Below are positions 51,481 to 60,256 of a stretch of DNA of 64,000 bases, piece by piece. This stretch comes from Sphingobacterium sp. xlx-96. GTDB lineage: Bacteria; Bacteroidota; Bacteroidia; Sphingobacteriales; Sphingobacteriaceae. The DNA lies in the NCBI RefSeq assembly GCF_011007365.1, contig NZ_WFKM01000001.1, forward strand, positions 124,001 through 188,000, written 5' to 3'. Positions within the stretch are counted from its first letter, which is position 1; each line of letters starts with the position of its first letter. The position numbers and the translations under genes are program-made. Below the pieces are notes generated by a model. It had not been told where the DNA came from. It worked only from the letters and a program-made list of their open reading frames with translations, and made no database searches.

Positions 51481-52820
51481 ACAATAAACACAAGGAAAGG
51501 AGTAAAGCCTGGGCTCTATTACCGTTAATCGCATTTGTATTAATCTATTTTTCAGCTTCTTTATACCTTAACGACTTTTACGCGGTACCAGTACTTGTGG
51601 TTTTTGTCCTGTGCTTATTTATAGCTTTTATTCAATATCCAAAGAAATCGTTCTCGGATAAATTAAAACACTTTTCTTTGGGTTCGGGTGATGAAAATAT
51701 ATTGGTAATGATTCTTATTTTCCTGTTAGCAGGCGCTTTCGGTAGTCTATCTAATTCAATAGGCGCAATTTCATCTACCGTTAATTTTGCTTTAACTTAT
51801 GTATCACCTAGTTTTATTATTTCAGGAATCTTTTTGATATCTTGTTTTATTTCTATTTCATTAGGGACTTCTGTGGGGACCATAGTTGCTCTAGCACCAA
51901 TAGCAGTAGGATTTGAATCACATGTCCCGGGAATAATGGCGCTAGCCTTAGCTGCTGTTGTAGGAGGGGCAATGTTTGGGGACAACCTGTCCTTTATATC
52001 TGATACAACTATTGCTGCTACGCGCACACAAAATATTGGCATGAGGGATAAATTTAAAGTGAATTTTGCCATTGTTTTTCCCGTGGCGGTATTGGTCTCC
52101 GTGATATATTATTTTTTAGGAGCGCAGTTCGAGCAGAAGATAAATGCGGTAAGTGTTGCTGATTATGAATTGATAAAGATAGTCCCGTATCTTGTTGTTT
52201 TTCTTTTAGCAATATTTGGATTGCAGGTTATTTGGACCTTGAGTATAGGTGTTTTGGTCGCATTAGGGATTGGTTTACTGAGTGGAGATATTAGTTTTCT
52301 AAATAGTGTTGCTGCTATCAACCAAGGATTTGCTAGTATGTTTGAACTTAGTTTACTCTGTTTAGTTATAGGAGGAGTGGTCGGTGTGATCCGATTTAAC
52401 GGAGGAATCAATTATTTGCTAAATACAATCCTTGGAAAAATTAAGACAGCTAAAGGAGCAGAAATGGGGATTAGTGTATTAACTGCACTTGTGAATCTAG
52501 CTCTTGCTAATAATACGATTACCATTGTGATTGTAGGGCCTCTTGCAAAAGAAATATCTAATAAATTTTCCTTAAACCCTAAGAGGGTTGCCAGTATTCT
52601 AGATACGACCTCATGCTTTATACAAGGAATAATTCCTTATGGAGCACAGATACTTGCAGCATTAGCTGCTTCAGCAGCTGTTTTTGAAGTCGGTACTGGA
52701 AAAACTGCTTTGTCACCGTTTGAACTGATTCAATATTTATACTACCCATTTTTCACAGGCATTGCAACACTGCTATTTATTATTTTTTCTAAACGAACAA
52801 AAGGTGATATCGCCAATTAA
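51477..52820 (+). CDS. Na+/H+ antiporter, NhaC family
   Basis: This 447-residue inner membrane protein has about 11-12 helices. The NhaC-family core is visible in SISLGTSVGTIVALAPIAVG, GGAMFGDNLSFISDTTIAATRTQ (about 161-183, the conserved acidic motif GDNLSxISDT) and LANNTITIVIVGPLAKEI. CFIQGIIPYGAQILAALAASA near the C-terminus is also typical. It should expel sodium in exchange for protons. The start overlaps the stop of a short leader ORF in an ATGA arrangement, so its translation is probably coupled to it. Confidence 0.92.
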   Translation: MNNKHKERSKAWALLPLIAFVLIYFSASLYLNDFYAVPVLVVFVLCLFIAFIQYPKKSFSDKLKHFSLGSGDENILVMILIFLLAGAFGSLSNSIGAISSTVNFALTYVSPSFIISGIFLISCFISISLGTSVGTIVALAPIAVGFESHVPGIMALALAAVVGGAMFGDNLSFISDTTIAATRTQNIGMRDKFKVNFAIVFPVAVLVSVIYYFLGAQFEQKINAVSVADYELIKIVPYLVVFLLAIFGLQVIWTLSIGVLVALGIGLLSGDISFLNSVAAINQGFASMFELSLLCLVIGGVVGVIRFNGGINYLLNTILGKIKTAKGAEMGISVLTALVNLALANNTITIVIVGPLAKEISNKFSLNPKRVASILDTTSCFIQGIIPYGAQILAALAASAAVFEVGTGKTALSPFELIQYLYYPFFTGIATLLFIIFSKRTKGDIAN

Positions 52821-52823
52821 ACG

Positions 52824-52853
52824 TAAAAAAGGAGCTTATAAGCTCCTTTTTTA
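52824..52853. terminator. Palindromic two-way terminator between NhaC and purH
   Basis: A perfect 30-base palindrome with AAAAAAGGAGC and GCTCCTTTTTT arms serves both convergent genes. Confidence 0.9.
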
Positions 52854-52873
52854 TGAATTCTATATCTTGATGA

Positions 52874-54400
52874 TTAATGTTTGAAATGTCTAACACCAGT
52901 GGTTACCATTGCTATTCCTTTTTCATTAGCCATGTCAATAGATAGTTGATCTTTGATTGATCCGCCTGGTTGCAATACGGCTACAATGCCCGCTTCCGAC
53001 GCTATTTCTACGCAATCCGGAAAAGGGAAGAAAGCATCGGATGCCATAGATGAACCTTTTAAGTCAAATCCAAAAGCATTAGCTTTTTCGATGGCTTGTT
53101 TTAATGCGTCAACACGAGAAGTCTGTCCAACCCCTGAAGTTATTAATGTGCCATTTTTGGCAAAGACTATCGTATTTGATTTAGTATGCTTTACAATTTT
53201 GTTAGCAAAAAACAGATCCTCTAATTGAGTTGATGTAGGTACAACAGTCGTAACAGCTGTCATTTGTCCTGGACCTTCGACAGTGTTGTCTTTATCTTGC
53301 TGGATTACTCCATTTAGCAAAGTTTTGAACTGTTGTGTTGGTAATTCAACCTGTTTACGTACTAAGATGATGCGGTTTTTCTTTTCTGTTAGTATTGCTA
53401 TAGCTTCTTCTGTATACGAAGGAGCGATGAGCACTTCGAAAAACAAGTTGTTTATTTCTTTCGCTGTTTCGCCATCAACTGTACCGTTTGTAATCAATAC
53501 GCCACCAAAAGCTGATACCGGATCACAGGCCAAAGCAGCGATCCACGCCTGTTTCACTGTGGGACGGGAAGCAACTCCACACGCATTTGTGTGCTTTAAA
53601 ATAGCAAATGTAGGTTCTTGAAATTCATCGATGATCGCGACAGCCGCATCAACGTCAACCAAATTGTTATAAGAAAGCTCTTTCCCGTTCAATTTGTCAA
53701 ACATGGCATCAAGATTACCAAAGAATACGCCTTTTTGATGAGGATTCTCTCCGTAACGTAATACTTGAGCCTTTTGCTCAGACTGCTTGAATACTTCTAG
53801 AGGTTCAGTTTGGTTGAAATAGTTGAATATTGCCGTGTCATAATGCGAAGATGTATTAAAGGCACGCTTAGCAAATGATTTGCGTTGTTCTAGTGTAGTT
53901 GTCCCTTCTTGATTTGCTAAAATATCTTCTAATTCTTTATAGTCATTTTTGGAGGAGATGATGACAACATCGTTGAAATTTTTTGCTGCAGCGCGAATTA
54001 GAGATATTCCCCCAATATCGATTTTTTCGATAATATCTTCATCAGCTGCACCTGAAGCTACCGTTTCTTCAAAAGGGTATAAATCGACAATTACCAAGTC
54101 GATTTCGGGAATTTCGAATTGTTCGAGTTGTTTCTTGTCATCTTCTAATGGACGGCGGGATAAGATACCACCAAATATTTTTGGATGTAATGTCTTAACT
54201 CGGCCTCCAAGTATAGAAGGGTAGCTCGTTAAATCTTCAACACGTTCTACTCCAATTCCTAAATCACGGATAAAGGCTTCCGTACCGCCTGTAGAGTAGA
54301 AAGTAACTCCGTATTTGTTTAAAAGTTGGATAAGGGGGGCAAGGTTGTCTTTGTAATAGACTGAAACCAATGCATTTTTAATCTTAACAGGATGATTCAT
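52874..54400 (-). CDS. purH: Bifunctional AICAR transformylase/IMP cyclohydrolase
   Basis: PurH performs the last two steps of de novo IMP synthesis. The 508-residue protein has an N-terminal MGS-like cyclohydrolase domain (NALVSVYYKDNLAPLIQLLNKYGVTFYSTGGTEAFI, GGRVKTLHPKIFGGIL, NIDIGGISLIRAAAKN-like segment DIGGISLIRAAAKN) and the C-terminal transformylase (LRYGENPHQKG, ILKHTNACGVA, SDAFFPFPDCVEIASEAGIVAVLQPGGSIKDQ). Length is normal. purN, which acts earlier in the same pathway, lies upstream on the same strand, with a hairpin between. Confidence 0.98.
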   Translation of the reverse strand: MNHPVKIKNALVSVYYKDNLAPLIQLLNKYGVTFYSTGGTEAFIRDLGIGVERVEDLTSYPSILGGRVKTLHPKIFGGILSRRPLEDDKKQLEQFEIPEIDLVIVDLYPFEETVASGAADEDIIEKIDIGGISLIRAAAKNFNDVVIISSKNDYKELEDILANQEGTTTLEQRKSFAKRAFNTSSHYDTAIFNYFNQTEPLEVFKQSEQKAQVLRYGENPHQKGVFFGNLDAMFDKLNGKELSYNNLVDVDAAVAIIDEFQEPTFAILKHTNACGVASRPTVKQAWIAALACDPVSAFGGVLITNGTVDGETAKEINNLFFEVLIAPSYTEEAIAILTEKKNRIILVRKQVELPTQQFKTLLNGVIQQDKDNTVEGPGQMTAVTTVVPTSTQLEDLFFANKIVKHTKSNTIVFAKNGTLITSGVGQTSRVDALKQAIEKANAFGFDLKGSSMASDAFFPFPDCVEIASEAGIVAVLQPGGSIKDQLSIDMANEKGIAMVTTGVRHFKH

Positions 54401-54582
54401 TATTTTTTTCTGAAAGTGTCAGTGTTTTATTGCCATCAAGAACTTTTTTGCCTGTTCCTAAGTGGTGTATGAAAGTTTTTATTTAAAGTTGCAAAGTTAC
54501 AAAATTCTGTATTTAATCCCTATTGCTATGTTTTAAATTCGTGTAAAAACGAAAACTGTTGTCTTAACAATACGTATGAAAG

Positions 54583-54628
54583 CTAATCGGGCCAAACTTC
54601 TTCACTAGAGAAAGCTTGGCCCGATTAG
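54583..54628 (-). terminator. Hairpin after purN
   Basis: CTAATCGGGCCAA (54583-54595) pairs perfectly with TTGGCCCGATTAG (54616-54628) around a 20-base loop, directly after the purN stop. The T tail is better on the plus side, so termination efficiency is uncertain. Confidence 0.65.
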
Positions 54629-54630
54629 TT

Positions 54631-55206
54631 TTAATTGTACTTTTTTATAAGGTTTTCTATTACTTTAGGGTAGTGGAGATGTTCGAGTTGTTGTCCGTTA
54701 AATTTCAGAATCTCTAGTGTATCCCCCTTTTCAACCTTGAAACGGCCTTGATAAATAATTTCCCCTTCATCAAAATTTTCATTCACAAAATGTATTGTGA
54801 TGCCATGTTCATCATCTCCGGATAGGAGGACAGCATTGTGAACACGATCACCATACATCCCCTTTCCTCCATGTTTAGGAAGGAGACTTGGGTGTATATT
54901 GATAATTTTGTTGGGAAAGGCACTTAGAAGATTTTGGGGAATCAACCATAAAAATCCAGCTAATACCACCAAGTCGATCTCTAATCTTTTTAGGAGAGAA
55001 ACAACTTCATCGGTTTGATAAAAGTCATGTCTGTCAAAAACATGTGATGGGATTTCAAAGTTGTCCGCCCGCTGCAATACATAGGCATCAGGATTGTTAC
55101 TTAATACTAACGCGACTTCCGCATCATCAGAATACTTGAAGTGTTCCATGATTTTTTGCGCATTAGAACCTGAACCGGAAGCAAAAATAGCTATTCTCTT
55201 TTTCAT
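54631..55206 (-). CDS. purN: Phosphoribosylglycinamide formyltransferase
   Basis: PurN transfers a formyl group from 10-formyltetrahydrofolate to GAR, the third step of purine synthesis. The 191-residue protein has the phosphate-binding IFASGSGSNAQKI (6-18) and the catalytic Asn-His-Asp set in IINIHPSLLPKHGGKGMYG and EHGITIHFVNENFDEGEIIYQ. I start at the ATG at 55206 (MKKRIAIFASGSGSN), the usual family start. An in-frame start 17 codons upstream adds an unrelated basic stretch. Same strand and pathway as purH. Confidence 0.95.
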   Translation of the reverse strand: MKKRIAIFASGSGSNAQKIMEHFKYSDDAEVALVLSNNPDAYVLQRADNFEIPSHVFDRHDFYQTDEVVSLLKRLEIDLVVLAGFLWLIPQNLLSAFPNKIINIHPSLLPKHGGKGMYGDRVHNAVLLSGDDEHGITIHFVNENFDEGEIIYQGRFKVEKGDTLEILKFNGQQLEHLHYPKVIENLIKKYN

Positions 55207-55340
55207 TGAATAAATTGTTCTTTTACGTAATGGAGCTCTTATTTTGTAATACCCCAAACTTAGCTAAAAATCTTGGTCTTTACGATTCTTGCCTTTAAAA
55301 AACTGGATATAACAGGGGTAAAAACATATAAAAAGCAAGA

Positions 55341-56771
55341 CTATTTTGTGTTTATCACTTTACTTATAATCTGTGCACTTATCTGATCCACAGAAAGAGC
55401 TGAATTGGACAAAACAATAACTGCAGATTTCTCATCTGGGATTAGCGCAAAGAATGATGAGCTACCTCCTGTTCCCCCGTTGTGCCAGTATTGTATCACA
55501 TCATTTGTCATATTCATATGCCAAGCCAACCCAATATCTGTTGAAGGAGGCAGATAATAGGTGAATTGTCTGGTAAGAGCAAGAGCTTGTTCTAGTTTGC
55601 TTTCCGGCATTTTGAATTGTGCCTGAGCAAAACGCAACATATCGGTGATTGTTGATTTTAAAGCCCCTGTTGAGGCATAAGCCTGCCATTGCCACATAGG
55701 CACTTCAACACCTGTGCTGTTGTAAACTTTGGCCGCATGCTGCGTTTTCAAATTCACCTTTTCCACTGTATTGGCCATTCCCAATGGTTGCGTGATGATT
55801 TCTGTTAAGTATTGACTATAGGTCTTTTTTGTCATCAAGGAAATCAATTCACCCAGTAGCGCAAAGCCCGTATTACTATACTCAAATTTATCACCTGGAT
55901 CGCTTTCGGGTTTTATATTTTTTAAATAGGAAAATAGCTCTTTACGGCCATAGCTCGCATAAGGATCGAGCATCGAGAATTTTGGCGTTTTATCCAGATT
56001 CGCTGCTAATCTAGGAAGTCCTGAAGTGTGATTAGCCAGGTGTTTAAAGGTAATCTTATGTAGGTTAGGGTTTTGCGTTAAAGAGTCTGGCAGGAATTTG
56101 GTAATGCTGTCGTCTAGTGTTATGACCTGATTTTCCACCAGATTAGCCAATAGTGATGCGGTGAAGACTTTTGTAATCGAACCTATTTCGAAGAGTGTAT
56201 TCTCTTTAGGGATAGAAAGGGAGTCACCTTTAACAGTCTCACCATAGTAAAAGGTGTTGATTTTTCCCCTGTGGATTATACCAATAGCTAGTGCCTGGGC
56301 ATTTTTTTGTTCAATATATGTTTTCGCTATTGAATCAATAAACTCATCCAGTGGATTCGTTTTAAGGACAATTGATTTTACATTTTCCTTTTTTTCTATC
56401 ACTATCTCTTGATCCTGAATCTTAAATAGGTCAAAATGGAACGTACTATCTGTTTTTAGAAAGAGAGAGGCTTTCTTTTTGCCTATAGTCAGATTATAAC
56501 CGGCTATACCATTGTTAAATGTTGCTGGAATTACTTCTTTGATCTGTCCAAAACTGTAAAAGTATTGTAGTGCTATTTCCAGATCTTTAACTGGAATATT
56601 TTTTTTAAAATCAAGACTAGCCATCGCATAGATAGAATCAGTTTGCTGCGTGTTAAAGAAATATTCTATTCTATTGTACACTAGTCTATTACTCTTTTCT
56701 ACAGGAGACTGGGGATATACAGAAGATACATAGAATAAAGTAATAAGCGCGTATATTGCATTTTTGATCAT
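55341..56771 (-). CDS. Exported serine hydrolase, beta-lactamase (class C-like) family
   Basis: This 476-residue protein has a signal peptide (YALITLFYVSSVYPQ), an N-terminal DUF3887-like domain (about 25-125) and a serine beta-lactamase/DD-peptidase fold. The active-site motifs are SITK with Ser198/Lys201, YSN at 298-300 and HNGGTGG at about 430, where HxG replaces KTG. This fits esterase/peptidase members of the family as well as class C-like enzymes, so antibiotic hydrolysis should not be assumed. A TAGATTTG box four bases before the ATG suggests a leaderless transcript. Confidence 0.88.
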   Translation of the reverse strand: MIKNAIYALITLFYVSSVYPQSPVEKSNRLVYNRIEYFFNTQQTDSIYAMASLDFKKNIPVKDLEIALQYFYSFGQIKEVIPATFNNGIAGYNLTIGKKKASLFLKTDSTFHFDLFKIQDQEIVIEKKENVKSIVLKTNPLDEFIDSIAKTYIEQKNAQALAIGIIHRGKINTFYYGETVKGDSLSIPKENTLFEIGSITKVFTASLLANLVENQVITLDDSITKFLPDSLTQNPNLHKITFKHLANHTSGLPRLAANLDKTPKFSMLDPYASYGRKELFSYLKNIKPESDPGDKFEYSNTGFALLGELISLMTKKTYSQYLTEIITQPLGMANTVEKVNLKTQHAAKVYNSTGVEVPMWQWQAYASTGALKSTITDMLRFAQAQFKMPESKLEQALALTRQFTYYLPPSTDIGLAWHMNMTNDVIQYWHNGGTGGSSSFFALIPDEKSAVIVLSNSALSVDQISAQIISKVINTK

Positions 56772-56775
56772 GCTA

Positions 56776-56783
56776 CAAATCTA
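56776..56783 (-). promoter_or_regulatory. Leaderless promoter -7 box of the serine hydrolase
   Basis: TAGATTTG on the minus strand ends four bases before the ATG at 56771. TTG lies 21 bases upstream of it. Confidence 0.6.
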
Positions 56784-56796
56784 CAAAAACAGGAAG

Positions 56797-57534
56797 TTAT
56801 AATCCAATTGTTTGTTTTAAGCGTGCGTAGCCTGATTTACTGATGTTAACTTTGTCCCCATTTAAGAGCATACCTCTATAGCTTTCTTTTTCCATCGGTT
56901 CAATCTTAGCTAACTGATCTACTTTGATAATGAAAGATCGGTGTACTCGCACAAATTGTTTCGCGTCCAATTGTTTTTCGAAGGAAGACATTGTTTTGTT
57001 CTTTAAGAACATACCTTCTTTAGTGTGGATTTTGACGTAATCGTCATAGGCTTCCAGATATATTACCTGTTGAACAGGGATCAACTTGATTTGTGTTCCA
57101 TTTTTTACTACTATGCGCTCCAACACATCTTCTTCGACTTCTTCTTGGAGATTTTTTATTGCTTTTTGTGCTTGATTTGATCCGTGAATATTTCTGAATT
57201 TTTGTATAGCCTGTTTAAATCTATCTTCGGATATAGGTTTCAGTAAATAGTCGACTGCAGATTTCTCAAAGGCTTTTATGGCAAACTCTTCAAAAGCAGT
57301 GGTGAATACAACATGTGGCATGTCATCTACAATCTCTAGCATTTCGAATCCCGTCAATTTGGGCATTTGAATATCCAGAAAAACCAGGTCGGGTTTGTGT
57401 TGGTGTATTGCTTTGGCTCCTTCAAAGCCATCGCCGCATTCTGCTACAACCTGAATATCACCTTCGTTTTCTAAATATCCTTGCACGATCATGCGTGCTA
57501 GAGGTTCGTCATCAATTACAATTGCTTTAATCAT
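56797..57534 (-). CDS. LytTR family response regulator
   Basis: This 245-residue regulator has a receiver domain (1-120) with Asp9/Asp10 and the phosphoacceptor Asp54 in LVFLDIQMPK, and Lys in YLLKPI. A C-terminal LytTR DNA-binding domain follows (about 140-243; RIVVKNGTQIKLIPVQQVIYLEAYDDYVKIHTKEG, FVRVHRSFIIKVDQL). Its ATG overlaps the stop of the histidine kinase gene by eight bases, so the pair forms one two-component system. Targets are unknown. Confidence 0.95.
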   Translation of the reverse strand: MIKAIVIDDEPLARMIVQGYLENEGDIQVVAECGDGFEGAKAIHQHKPDLVFLDIQMPKLTGFEMLEIVDDMPHVVFTTAFEEFAIKAFEKSAVDYLLKPISEDRFKQAIQKFRNIHGSNQAQKAIKNLQEEVEEDVLERIVVKNGTQIKLIPVQQVIYLEAYDDYVKIHTKEGMFLKNKTMSSFEKQLDAKQFVRVHRSFIIKVDQLAKIEPMEKESYRGMLLNGDKVNISKSGYARLKQTIGL

Positions 57535-58573
57535 GTTGAGGTATTTTAATGGTTGCTGTAAATTGGTTTTCTTTTTTTCTAATGCTTAATAAGTCTGTTC
57601 TACCATAAATTAAGAACAGTCGTCGTTGTATACTGGTTAGGCCGAAGCCTGTTCCTTTTGAATTATAAAATTGGTCGGAATCGTATGGATTTGTAATTTC
57701 AATGGTCAACATGTGCGGTTCCATACTGATAATTGTTTCTATTAAAACATCTCCTGTCACATTGTATAATCCATGTTTGATAGCATTCTCCATTAGTGGT
57801 TGAACAATCATACTTGGTACCTTGGCTGTTAATACTTCTTCTGGATATATAAAAGTCGTATTGAGTCGATGACCAAATCTTACTTTTTCAATTTCTAGAT
57901 AGAGTTCCAGATGTTTGATCTCATCAGTCAATTGTATAAGCTGTTTGTCGTCTTTTCTCAAAGTTCCTCTTAAGAAATCAGATAGTTGGAATGTCATCTT
58001 TTTTGCCAGATCAGGTTTTACAGTAATCAATGCAATAATTGAGTTCAAACTGTTGAAAAGAAAATGAGGTTGAAGCTGTTGTCTCAAATTGTATAATTCA
58101 GCGTCCCGTACCAGTTTTTCAGATTCTTCCTTTCTTTTTTTGTTTTCATGATACTCTTCTTGAATATTCCAAAAAATATTTATGATCATCACACACATTA
58201 ATAGAAGGAAGTTTATTATAAAACGGTAGGGAAGACGTTCGTAATAGTGATTGATAGACGGGTTGTCAAAAAATCGGGTTGATGAAAAAAGCGATATACC
58301 TAAACTCAATATAGTCAATATAATACAGATAACTGTAATCTTAATATATTGGTTTTTTTTTGGCATGTAAAACTGCATGGAGCTGAATATCAAATAGCAG
58401 CATGCTGTGATGGATAAAGCTCCGATGGCAGGTTCTACAGGATTGACTTTAAGGGGATGAAACTCCCACCACAACAGAAAGTAAGACGCTAGAAAGTAGA
58501 GTACAAAAATAGTCCAGGCACTGATGTGCATCAGCATGTTTTTTGACTTTAGTTTAAACATAGTTGAGGACAT
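57527..58573 (-). CDS. Sensor histidine kinase, LytS/YehU-like (His_kinase family)
   Basis: This 348-residue membrane kinase has four hydrophobic segments (about 17-37, 48-68, 78-97, 117-137). A coiled coil and the DHp/His_kinase block follow, with phosphoacceptor His170 in LRQQLQPHFLFNSLNSI and then a GHKL ATP domain (PLMENAIKHGLYN, GTGFGLTSIQRRL). It is of the class that pairs with LytTR regulators. No large periplasmic sensor domain is visible, so sensing probably occurs in the membrane or through the LiaF-like protein encoded just upstream. Confidence 0.94.
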   Translation of the reverse strand: MSSTMFKLKSKNMLMHISAWTIFVLYFLASYFLLWWEFHPLKVNPVEPAIGALSITACCYLIFSSMQFYMPKKNQYIKITVICIILTILSLGISLFSSTRFFDNPSINHYYERLPYRFIINFLLLMCVMIINIFWNIQEEYHENKKRKEESEKLVRDAELYNLRQQLQPHFLFNSLNSIIALITVKPDLAKKMTFQLSDFLRGTLRKDDKQLIQLTDEIKHLELYLEIEKVRFGHRLNTTFIYPEEVLTAKVPSMIVQPLMENAIKHGLYNVTGDVLIETIISMEPHMLTIEITNPYDSDQFYNSKGTGFGLTSIQRRLFLIYGRTDLLSIRKKENQFTATIKIPQHD

Positions 58574-58583
58574 AGATTAGCGT

Positions 58584-59471
58584 TTAGCTATTTTTTATTG
58601 TTAAACTTCCGAATATAGAAGTACCGGTAATGAAAAGTTTTTTATTTTCATCAAACGGATGGTTGATGATCACACGTCTATCATCACTTTCGCCCATAAT
58701 AGATGAGACGGAAGGCGATACAGTCCAGTGCGGAGGAACAATAATTTTAGTGCTACCAAACAATTGAAAGACATCAATGACCGCAGGCTGATTGAGATCT
58801 GCCTGTAGCAAATTAACTTCGGTACTGCCGAAAATATTTGTCATCGTACCGCCTAGAAAGTTTTTTGACAGTACTATTTTTTTTGCACTTCCAAATATAG
58901 AGTCTATTTTTAAATAATTCTCCGCGTAGTAAAAGGCACTCCCTTTAGGGGCCCTTTGATCATGATATGTGTTTTCGTCATTGAAATTCTGCGTATTGGC
59001 ATGTGGCGTTTCATGAGAAGAATGTTGTTCTATAACGTCAATAACTCTTTTGTCCCAATCAAATTCATCTGTGGGATGTTGAGGTGTGTTGTCAGGAGGA
59101 GTCATTGGTATCTCAGGAACTTTACGATTTCTATTAATTATGTAAACACCTAGTATTATTGCTACGGCAGGAATCAATATTTTTCCTGGATTAAAATCTA
59201 GCATTTCTCTCAGCAGGAATACTCCACCGATGGTGATAAGAATAAGAGAGGATTTTTTTTGAAACTTCGAATTCACACCTATTACAAGACCAATAATAAT
59301 CAAGATCATTTGCCACCCAAATATCCATCTAGGGAATAGATAGCCGAAGTCTAAGTTTTTCAATAGAAGAAAGAGACCGAACAATATGATTATGGCCCCA
59401 ACTGTAGTTGAACTTTTATTATTATTTGGTGGTAGTACTGGCTTCTGTTTCATGTTGTCTGTTGTTTCCAT
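58584..59471 (-). CDS. LiaF-like membrane protein (cell-wall-active antibiotic response)
   Basis: This 295-residue protein has four hydrophobic segments in its first half (GAIIILFGLFLLLKNLDFGYLF, MILIIIGLVIGV, LILITIGGVFLL, ILIPAVAIILGVYII). A linker follows, then a C-terminal beta-helix-like domain (KIDSIFGSAKKIVLSKNFLGGTMTNIFGSTEVNLLQADL) of the LiaF C-terminal type. It lies 10 bp before the kinase gene, giving a LiaF-LytS-LytTR operon. By analogy with LiaFSR it may repress the kinase until envelope stress. That is inference. Confidence 0.88.
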   Translation of the reverse strand: METTDNMKQKPVLPPNNNKSSTTVGAIIILFGLFLLLKNLDFGYLFPRWIFGWQMILIIIGLVIGVNSKFQKKSSLILITIGGVFLLREMLDFNPGKILIPAVAIILGVYIINRNRKVPEIPMTPPDNTPQHPTDEFDWDKRVIDVIEQHSSHETPHANTQNFNDENTYHDQRAPKGSAFYYAENYLKIDSIFGSAKKIVLSKNFLGGTMTNIFGSTEVNLLQADLNQPAVIDVFQLFGSTKIIVPPHWTVSPSVSSIMGESDDRRVIINHPFDENKKLFITGTSIFGSLTIKNS

Positions 59472-59490
59472 TTCAATATTATTTATATCC

Positions 59491-59498
59491 CAAAAGTA
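59491..59498 (-). promoter_or_regulatory. -7 box of the LiaF-like/kinase/regulator operon
   Basis: TACTTTTG on the minus strand lies 19 bases before the ATG at 59471. Confidence 0.5.
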
Positions 59499-59718
59499 CT
59501 CACTTCATACATATAGCTGTATTGCTATTAGGTATATGATTTCTCTTGTTCGGTAAATGGCTTCATTTAGTCGGTGAAAATAACACACTTCTTACGGGAA
59601 TTAAAATAATGTGTGAAAAATACATATTTTTTCAATAAAATTTGGATGTTTAAAATTAATTATTATATATTTATGGAATTAAAAAATAGGATTTAAACTT
59701 AAATACTTAACTAGACTA

Positions 59719-60057
59719 ATGGGAGATTTTGAAAACAAAGAGCGTGAAGAAGTATTTTCAAAAAAGGTGAGAGCTGGAAAACGTACTTATTTTTTTGATG
59801 TAAAGGCTACGCGATCAAATGATTACTATGTGACTATCACTGAGAGCAAGAAGCGTTTTGAAGATGGTCAGTTTATCAAGCACAAGATATTCTTATATAA
59901 AGAAGATTTTGAGAAATTTGCAGAAGGACTTACGGATGTTGTAGAGTACATCAAATCAAATCAAGAAGTTGTTGAGAAGAGATACGAGCCTAGTCAAGAT
60001 GATTCTGCATACGAAGGTAATGAAGAGTTTGTAGAGAAGAATAATTACTCATTCTAA
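59719..60057 (+). CDS. DUF3276/PUR family DNA-RNA binding protein
   Basis: This 112-residue soluble protein has one PUR-like repeat (FSKKVRAGKRTYFFDVKATRSNDYYVTITESKKRFEDGQFIKHKIFLYKEDFEKFAEGL). The arrangement of beta strands and a helix resembles PurA single-stranded nucleic acid binders and DUF3276. The C-terminal tail is acidic (YEPSQDDSAYEGNEEFVE). The family is nearly restricted to Bacteroidota. It is a single gene followed by a strong terminator. No recognisable -7 box is found in the 247-bp gap before it. Confidence 0.9.
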   Translation: MGDFENKEREEVFSKKVRAGKRTYFFDVKATRSNDYYVTITESKKRFEDGQFIKHKIFLYKEDFEKFAEGLTDVVEYIKSNQEVVEKRYEPSQDDSAYEGNEEFVEKNNYSF

Positions 60058-60083
60058 TCAAAAGCTTTTCAAAGGTTATAGTG

Positions 60084-60110
60084 AGCCACTTTAATGAAAG
60101 TGGCTTTTTT
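60084..60110 (+). terminator. Intrinsic terminator after the DUF3276 gene
   Basis: AGCCACTTT (60084-60092) pairs with AAAGTGGCT (60097-60105) around AATG, followed by T. Confidence 0.92.
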
Positions 60111-60256
60111 CTGTATTATATGCACGATGAAAAAGATAGGTGGATTTTCTATGTTCGCTACTGAATAGTGTATATTCGTGGTAAATATGTTGCAATAATC
60201 TTTACGGAAGCAAATAGGTCTTTTTATATTTTCGTGAATATTTTTTTAAATAAGTT

